From Sparassis latifolia (Eukaryota; Basidiomycota; Agaricomycetes; Polyporales; Sparassidaceae): a DNA stretch of 64,000 nucleotides. The translations under genes were made by a program, and so were the position numbers. Location: NCBI GenBank assembly GCA_018466975.1, contig CM031561.1, forward strand, positions 3,658,001 to 3,722,000, read 5' to 3'. Below the pieces are notes generated by a model. It ran no database searches, was not told where the DNA came from, and was given only the letters and a program-made list of their open reading frames with translations. The number at the start of each line of letters is the position of its first letter. The first letter of the stretch is position 1. Positions 56,710-64,000 of the stretch are shown here, piece by piece.

Positions 56710-57367
56710 CTCGGTGAACACGTCCCTTCCGCCTCAAGGTCTTGCCAATATTTCAGCTACTGCAACTGGAATTAGGTGCTTAGAGCGGTCGAGTCTAGCC
56801 AACGTTTAGCTGAGAGTCAAGATCGTGAAGTATGCTGGTGTCCAACTCTGCGTTAAACAGCCGTGCCTTACCAAGGCCTTATGAACTCTGTTGTGAACGT
56901 CCTGCTTGAGTCTCAGAGATATCTTGCTGAATAGGCTGAACAAAGAACAGAACGGCGTCGTGAAAGCTGGCTTGCATAGAGCGCCAACTTCATGATGAAC
57001 ATGAGGGTCATCTGCCGAGCGGCGAGCACGCACATGCACATGTACACGAATAAAAACTATGATTTAGCAGAAAGAGCTCTGTACCGGTCTACCACAGAAC
57101 TGCACGCGGCATAGTCAGGCGGGCGTGCAGTGAGGACAAGCAACAGAACTCTGAATGTCAGGCAAGTCTTTGGCTCGGGACGGAGGAAGGAAAAGACAAT
57201 CACTCCAAGTTCCGGCCTGCCACTGCATCTCATACACGCTGGCTTCAGATACTGATACATTTTGCAACATATGCATGGTAGGATTGCATATCACATAAAG
57301 CTTGCGGCGGCGGAAACAGTAGTAACAGTAGGAAGGAGCACAGAAGATAGAGAGAGCGCGAACACGA
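56710..57367. other. Intergenic region
   Basis: Promoter side of the CCCH gene and 3' flank of the eL42 gene. No gene or RNA recognised. Confidence 0.5.
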
Positions 57368-58031
57368 TCACTGAAACAAAGATGTATCAGAATAATCCTA
57401 CATCAAGGTGTCCAACATGGGCAACGTACGAATTGAAGTGCGGCACCCTTCGTCTTCTTCTCGCCACCGAGCTCGAAGCTGGGTAGTAGATATATTCATT
57501 AATATGAGGACTATGGGGCACTACAACGACGTACTGCTTGCAGCGCTTGAGTGACAACTGCATCTTGTATTTGCATACTGTGCACTCCAGTCTCAGCACG
57601 ACCTTCTTCGTTGTCTTCGCCTAGCATACAAAAGAACCTCTCAGCTCCCACTCGCATGGCACAGAACCAAGACAACGTACCTTCTTGTGGAAGACGGGCT
57701 TGGTCTGACCACCATAACCTGACTGTTTGCGGTCATAACGACGCTTTCCCTGCGCAGCCAGCGAATCCTTTCCCTTCTTATACTGCGTCACTTTGTGGGG
57801 ACTGCACACCTATCAGACCTCGCACCAAACAAACAGACGAAGACGAGACTCACGTGTGCTTCCTGCACTGCTTGCCCTTACAGTCTGTGTGTCCCTCTGT
57901 CAATAACTGTCTTCATGCGTGATCTATGACCGGAAACTCACAGGTCCGTCGTGTCCTGTTCGATCACAACGTAGTCAGTATCACAGCATATATACGCATA
58001 TGTTCTGCACGCACTTGGGAATGTTAACCAT
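57368..58031 (-). CDS. RPL44: 60S ribosomal protein eL42 (L44/L36A)
   Basis: Component of the large ribosomal subunit E-site. The exons assemble to [24 protein letters not shown], then [65 protein letters not shown] and [17 protein letters not shown], with the four zinc-binding Cys in place (C12, C17 and a later C-x2-C). Length 105-106 residues, as in other eukaryotes. The gene is densely split: introns follow codon 6 (second base), codon 10, the RKHT segment, KPVFHKK, RCK, and finally the last Phe. The last intron (57,371-57,429, GTACGT...TTTCAG) lies directly before the stop, so the terminal exon contributes only TGA (57,368-57,370). Residue 56 is Pro, the state linked to cycloheximide sensitivity in yeast eL42. 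Confidence 0.95.
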
Positions 58032-58286
58032 TTCGATAGCGTCGTCGCCGTTGACGAAGTTTAGGGCGCACCGTGGTCTTGACTCTCGATAGTGACGAGC
58101 GGCAGTCGCCGATATGGCAAGCAGTTGCACTTTTAAAGTTGAAACTCCGTCTCAACTATTAGACCAAGTGAAATCGATCGAACATCTAAACATTACAGTA
58201 TTGAAATACGTGCTGAGAAACATCTTCTCTCATGCAGGAGGTAAATGGTGGTGAAAGGGAGCAAGATCTACATAATGGCCTTACAT

Positions 58287-61200
58287 CTAATTCGAATCCT
58301 CCGTTTCTACCTTCGTGTCTTCTGCCATCGCAGCACTCGCGTTCCAAGAGATCGCAGCGATATCACTCGGAGATTTGAACACCGTGGACAGCTCAAATCT
58401 GGCGTCACACCCTCTCCTGAACTCCTCCGTTCGCGGTGACTTGATCACTTGCAGGAAACCTACAACCTGCAGTGCAGTCTAATTTGTTGGGAAGATCAGC
58501 CAGAAGCATTCTTCTAAGATGATCGGCGCGCCGTACCTTGATATCCATATGTACATCGGGGGCAAGAATAGCAAAGACGGCATTTTCTACTTCTTCTCGT
58601 GTAGCCTGCAGCAGCTGAGACACTTTTGCCACCGCAAGGATCGCTTTGGCGTCGGCGGAGTGTTGTTGTAGGTGCTGCGAATTGAATACTTCCAAAGAGA
58701 GCTCTTCAGGCAACAACCTTGCGAGCGCAGAGGTGACTACCGGGCCAATGGGTGCAGGAGGATCTTGTGGCAGTGACGACACTAATGACAGATTATGCGT
58801 TATACCAAAATGAAGGTCTAAGGAACACTTGCCTTGTATTCGGAAGTGCGCAAGGCGAATATGCAGCTCAGGGTGATCGGAATCCAAAGAACGCGCGTTG
58901 TTTAACGCTTTTACCGCTTGCAAGTATTTCTCTGCAACACGAAGTAGGCTCAACCAGACATTTCAATGACAGTGTAGTGAGCTTACTGCGTCGGACCGCA
59001 ACATCGTAAATAGCTATCCACGCATCGATATTGTCTTTCGCGAGCGTGCTCAACGGAGCGACCAACTTCGCCGCTCGTTCCAGCGGATCAGGCAACTGCA
59101 ATAACTTCGTGCCATCTGGGTCATCGTCCTTCATGGGACCGGGCTCCAGGCCCTTGTCCTCGTTAGCACTCGGGGCATTTGGAGTGGCTGCGACAGGTGC
59201 ACATATATGAGTACTCCTAGAGTGATTGTGGAGATAACGTAAATACCCTTCTTGGTCTCGTCATGGACCTTCTGCGCGGCCTTCTTGGCCTTTTTCTTGG
59301 CCTTCTTCTCCGCGTCCGTCAGATGTCCTATTGCAACAGGATACTCAGTGATCGGTGATTCGCCAAGTCGTAGAAACCCAGACCTGTCGACGTGGAGCTA
59401 CTAGCGAGGGAAGGGTCGTCATGTAGTCGTATGTAGATCTGCATAAAATTGTTAGAAAATACTGGTATTGATGTGGTAGCGGGATGCCAACACGAGATGC
59501 AGCCAGCGCCGTGTGGATATATGCTGGATGTGAGCGGAGATGATCTTCCCACGAAATCAGACTTTCACGACAACGCACAACACAACAAATCAGACACCGA
59601 AATAACACAAAGTCAAACACATACCCTAGGTAGGCGTTGATGGTGAAATGGCGGATGGAGTACCCGTGAAAATCGAACTGATCATCCTCGAATTCGTCGA
59701 AAACCTGGCAGGAGCGTCGTGCAGCATGAATCTCCGATCGACAGCGAACACCAGGCATGGATGGTAGCCCTGCGCAAGGTTTCAACAATTGCACGGACCT
59801 TTTGCACAGCAGTGTACCTCTTCAGAGCCAGCCCCATGTTGTCCTTGCGCACGTGCGCATCCGCCTCCTCCATGAGATACAGCAATGACTGCATTTCCTC
59901 CAGATCCGCGCCTGGACTCGGTGCATCTTTCTGACCGATCACAGACACGCCGCGTGAGTTCACCACTGAGGACCGATGCCCCGCCACTCACCTTGGTGAA
60001 CAGACCGAGAATGTCATTCGCTTCGTTGACCAGGTTGGCTCTGAGCCTATACTGAGCGCATTTCGTATTTAAGAACCGATCTTGGAGGTCTAGCATGCGC
60101 GCCTCATCCATGAACCGTGCTGCGCCTATGAAATCGCCACAACGCTTCAGCACCCGCGCTTTAAACATGTACAGCTCCGGCAAGGTAGGCGTATGAGTAA
60201 TGGCCACGTCCAGTAGGGAAATTGCACGCGTGTGCCGGGACAACTTCGAGTGGTGTTGGGCAAGGAAGTAGAGAGTCCATAGGTAGGTTGTCGGTTCCGA
60301 TGCTGCGTCTGATGCAGGTTCCGCTGCCAGCTTCTCCCGCTGCGCCTCGACGACCTCTTCGATCACCTGCTGCTTCGATGGGTCCGCATACAGCGCCTTC
60401 ACGTCAGAGAATAGCGACGGAATGCCCTTTTCAAGTCCAGACACCAGGTATGACTCAACGAGCTCTCTGAATTTGTCGCCTGCAGAGTGTGAGCTGCTAC
60501 CATAACTACGCGCACGGACACAAACATACCAACCGCGATGTTCAGCGCCAGACGTCGAGGCGCACTCGCCCGCGGTATCTGTTCCGAAAACTCGCCTAGA
60601 TATCGCACCGCCTGCTCGCGATTCTTGTCCGTGATCGTACCTGGGCCTGATCAGACGTCGCGCTGCCTGCTCAAGAAAGAACGCGCACCGAGCTCGATAC
60701 CACGGCTCGACAGGAAGCCGCTATAATATTCATGGCAGTCCGGATTCTGCTCAATCAGCGCCTGCCACGCGTCGTCCGCGCCGTCCATCCCGAGCTTCGA
60801 CATCAGCCGGGCTGCAGCGAGCACTCAGTCTCGCACACCACGACATCGCGCCGCCCGCGCACGCGCACACCACGCACCTCGGAACTCCATGATGGCCATC
60901 CGATCGATGATCGCCCGCGACTTGGCGTTCACGTCCAGCAGCGCCAGCGCCGAGCTCGCCTCCCCCATGTCTTCCAGCAGCCGGACGTGGTAAACCAGCG
61001 TCTCCGAGTGCTCCGAGTCGTAGTCTGGGACGTTCTGCTCATGCATGTGGACCCCGCGCCCGGACTCGAACCCGAACCAACCCACGCACCTTCAACGTCG
61101 ATTCGTAGTGCTCCAGCACCTTGCGCGCCTCCGCCAGGTTCCCGTTCAGATGGTACGCGACCGCGAGCCCGATCCAGTGCTGCCGCAGCGTCGGCCGCAG

Positions 61201-61800
61201 TCTGAGCAGCGTATGTCGCGTCTCCACCAGCCCGTCGAAGTTGCGCAGCTGCGTCTGCAGGAGCGCCGCGTCCCGCAGGATGTTCAGGTTTTCCTGCGAG
61301 CCGGTCAATCGACCGCCCGTTTGCAGAGTCGGACTGCTCACCTTGTCGAAACGCAACGCCTGTGTGTACGATTTCAGCGCTTCCTCATAGTTTTTCTCTC
61401 CCTTCTGGATGAGACCGAAGACGTGCCAGCAGATGTGGGACGTCAGGTCGAGCCGGATACCCTGCTTGACGAGATCGAGGCCTTCCTCTCTTCGTCCCAT
61501 GTGCGTGAGGATGAGACCTTTCATGCAGAGGGTTTCTGTGCGAAATATGTGTTAGCTGAGCAATAACATACGAGTGCCAACAGATGGCAGCTTCGTCCAG
61601 TCATGCCTATCACACCCGATCTTGAGGGCCTACATGTAGAACGACGTACCGCCATGTTCTGGAAACTTTTTGAGGATCTGGTCAGCGGTTTTGAGGCCTT
61701 TCTTGAGCTGCTTCGCTTCGTAGAGGCCAAGTAGTTCTTTGAAGAGTGTAGCCTCCTTCGAGGACAATACTCGTTTGGCGGGAATCCCTGATGGAGGCAT
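58287..61800 (-). CDS. NAA15: NatA auxiliary subunit NAA15 (Nat1)
   Basis: Ribosome-bound TPR scaffold of the NatA N-terminal acetyltransferase. From MPPSGIPAKRVLSSKEATLF, the reading follows the family through LFKELLGLYEAKQLKKGLKT, FPEHGETLCMKGLILTHMGR, HICWHVFGLIQKGEKNYEEA, NLNILRDAALLQTQLRNFDG, RHTLLRLRPTLRQHWIGLAV, YHLNGNLAEARKVLEHYEST, RAIIDRMAIMEFR and, later, TPTLPELYMFKARVLKRCGD. Then come the DDQFDFHGYSIRHFTINAYL block, a Lys-rich KKAKKKAKKAAQK stretch (about 59,270-59,310) as in all NAA15, and LHIRLAHFRIQ near the C-terminus. The last exon ends VETEDSN with TAG at 58,287. At least 13 short introns. About 900 residues expected, as in the family. Divergent to PDS5 across 287 bp. Confidence 0.93.
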
Positions 61801-62087
61801 AGGACAACCACAACACTGAGTCGGACGACTAGCAGGACCGTGACAACTAGAGAGGTTCGAGAACGTCGAGGACGATGAGGTCGGCAACAACACCTCACAA
61901 CAACGCGGTACGCGCTCACACTGCCGGCCACTTTCCCTCACTCTTCCACTCTTTTCATGACCTCGCCACCGTTTTTGATCTCGGATTGACAGACAGATAT
62001 TTGACTGTTCATCTCTCCCAAAATATATTCTACAGTATGAGTTATGTTTATATGCGCAGTCCATTACTGAACCTCCTTCACGTAGGC
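61801..62087. promoter_or_regulatory. Short divergent promoter region
   Basis: 287 bp between the NAA15 start (minus) and the PDS5 start (plus). The two essential genes must be driven from here. No specific motif recognised. Confidence 0.6.
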
Positions 62088-64000
62088 ATGGTTGCTCAGA
62101 CACGAACAGGGGGCCACAGTAGCCCAAAGAAGCTGAAGTTTCACGACAAACTTGTCGGGAAAGGACTATCTACTGATGCGCTCCTCAAAAAGTTGAAGGC
62201 CCTTCATACAGAGCTCGCAGACATGGACCAAGAGCTCGTTGATGTCAACTCGTTGTCCGCAGTGCGCAAAGAGCTTGTCAGCACGTCCATACTTCTTCAC
62301 AAAGACAGAGGCGTCAAGGCCTACGCTGCATGTTGTCTTGCCGACCTTCTGAGACTCTATGCTCCAGACGCGCCGTATACCCACCACGAGCTTCGAGACA
62401 TCTTCCAGTTCTTCTTCAGGCAACTATCTACTGGTCTCAAGGGCTCCGACTCTCCGTACTACAACGAGTATTTTCACCTGCTTGAGTCTCTATCGACTGT
62501 CAAGAGTGTGGTCCTCGTCTGTGATCTTCCAAATGCCGACGAACTCATGGCCGATATATTTCGTGACTTTTTTGGTTTGGTCAGACGTGATCTCGCGAAG
62601 AAAATCGAACTGTTCATGGCCGATATCCTTATTGCTCTTTTGGACGAGTGTCAGAATTTGCCCGCTGATGTCCTCGAGTGTATCATGGCTCAATTTATGG
62701 ATAAGAATGCTGTACGTCGGCCACGTTCTAACTATCAGTTTACGGCTGATGCTTTTGTCAAAAGCGCATGGATCAACCAGCTTACCGTCTCGCCGTTCAA
62801 GTGTGCAACGCGACATCTGACAAGCTGCAGCGCCATGTCTGCCAGTATTTCACCGATATCATTGTACAACATTCACGAGACGAAGAATTTGAGGAAGTTC
62901 GCACGGCACACGACCTCATTAAGCAACTCAACCGCTCGTGTCCAACCCTTCTTCATAACGTTGTTCCCCAACTGGAGGAAGAGCTCCGTGTAGAAGAGAA
63001 CCAGATCCGCGTCATGGCCACGCAAGTCCTCGGCGAGATGTTCGCGGATAAGGGTGGAGCAGAATTCGTGAAGAAATATCCTACAACATGGAATCAATGG
63101 TTACTCCGGAAGAATGATAAGGCATCAGTGGTCAGAGTGGCATTCTTGGAAGCAACAAGAGGGGTGCTCGTTAATCTGCCTGAGATGAGGGATCCGATTG
63201 AAGGTATTTGTTCTTTCTCTGTATGCAACGGTTCCTATCCTGATCTCCATTCATAAGAGGCACTCCGTCTCAAATTGTTAGATCCTGATGAAAAAGTCAG
63301 AGCTGCTGTCTGCAAGCTGTATTATCAGCTAGATTACGAAACTGTTCTTCACTACGTCTCGGAGAAGCAGCTGCACTCTGTAGCCGGTCGCTGTCTTGAT
63401 AAGAAGGTACTGTCTCCTCGACTATGTGGCAGAAAGTCACCTCAATCATTTCATACCTTTCAGCATTCAGTCCGTGTCGAAGCTATGAATGCAATTGGCC
63501 GGCTCTACAGTCTTGCTTATCCTGAGATGTAGGTATATTCCGATTCTTCTCTAGTTTTCGCTTAAAACTTTGTCCATAGCGAGAACAGCGATCCGGCTTC
63601 TGTGAAACATTTCGCCTGGATACCAGAAGCAATTCTGCACATGTCTATGACCACGGGAGAAGTGAAGTCAGTCAGAGTCTGTGCAGAGATCGGACTGTCT
63701 CACTTACGTGACCTCGCTGTCTGTGATAGAGCTGTGGCTGAGCAAGTCATCGCTGAATACATCTTACCCCTGCCTTCGCCACCATCATCATCAACTTCCA
63801 AGAACACAGAAATCGACGAAGCAGCATGGACGGATCGCCTCTTATTCACCATGCGATTTTTGGACGAGACCGCCATCAACGCCTTGCTGAGCTTCTCAGC
63901 ATTGAAAGTAACGTGAGTTCAACCTAGCCGTCCCCTTACCTTGACCATTCACAAACTTCTTACCAGGCGGCCCACCGGGTTTGAGAAATTCTTGCAATGT
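62088..64000 (+). CDS. PDS5: PDS5 cohesin-associated protein (5' part, runs off the window)
   Basis: HEAT-repeat regulator that holds and releases cohesin on chromatin. From MVAQTRTGGHSSPKKLKFHD the protein follows PDS5: LVGKGLSTDALLKKLKALHT, ELADMDQELVDVNSL, DRGVKAYAACCLADLLRLYA, PDAPYTHHELRDIFQFFF, YYNEYFHLLESLSTVKSVVL, DIFRDFFGL, then after an intron (62,713-62,764) RMDQPAYRLAVQVCNATSDK and YFTDII, ELRVEENQIRVMATQVLGEM and LLDPDEKVRAAVCKLYYQLD, all helical repeats. Introns also at about 63,205-63,260, 63,409-63,463, 63,532-63,580 and 63,914-63,966. The ATG at 62,088 is preferred over upstream in-frame Met codons because the conserved opening begins here. The 3' two-thirds are outside the window. 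Confidence 0.93.

Noticed and set aside
61040..61090. GGTTCGAGTCC-like tRNA B-box on the minus strand
   Set aside because: It lies in an NAA15 intron and no cloverleaf or A-box can be built around it.
1..64000. CRISPR array, bacterial operon or phage features
   Set aside because: Spliced eukaryotic genes throughout. None of the repeats has spacer-repeat structure.

Overview
The window looks like nuclear DNA of an agaricomycete (mushroom-forming basidiomycete). Recognisable genes are cut by many short GT-AG introns, mostly about 45-65 bp. Gene spacing is tight on both strands, the housekeeping genes are of fungal type, and the transposons are of kinds common in basidiomycetes: a Ty1/copia element, a Helitron, and hAT-like and other short inverted-repeat elements. 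All exon calls come from reading the sequence by eye, so CDS coordinates give the outer limits of spliced genes.

Layout. 1-12.9 kb is accessory DNA: a degenerate minisatellite (1.0-2.7 kb), a multi-exon gene of unknown function (3.1-5.9 kb), an 805-bp hAT-like non-autonomous element with an exact 8-bp target duplication (7.27-8.08 kb), and two related zinc-finger genes (8.2-9.1 and 11.2-12.2 kb). 12.9-35.2 kb is a gene-rich block: a gene of unknown function, an SREBP/Sre1 sterol regulator, an Lsb3/Ysc84 actin-patch protein, a D-amino-acid oxidase, an MTH1-like Nudix hydrolase, a sphingolipid delta-4 desaturase, a VEFS-box (Suz12-like) Polycomb protein and a CDK9/Bur1 kinase. SREBP and the desaturase both concern membrane lipids but are not adjacent.

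35.9-54.3 kb is a transposon-rich island. A 5.85-kb copia element with apparently identical 373-bp LTRs sits inside an exon of a minus-strand gene. The two gene halves (35,920-36,551 and 42,401-43,246) flank an exact 5-bp target duplication and join in frame when the element is mentally removed. Beyond it lie a short inverted-repeat element, a GC-rich 364-bp tandem repeat, a plus-strand gene with one apparent frame change, and a decayed Helitron whose Rep-helicase polyprotein carries a C-terminal domain resembling a ubiquitin-specific protease.

54.6-64 kb returns to ordinary genes: a CCCH zinc-finger coiled-coil protein, ribosomal protein eL42, the NatA subunit NAA15, and the start of cohesin regulator PDS5, which runs off the window. 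NAA15 and PDS5 are divergent and share a short promoter region.

Caveat: apparent single-base frame changes occur in the copia element, the Helitron, the gene at 45 kb and also the otherwise well-kept SREBP gene. Some may be residual sequencing errors rather than true decay.
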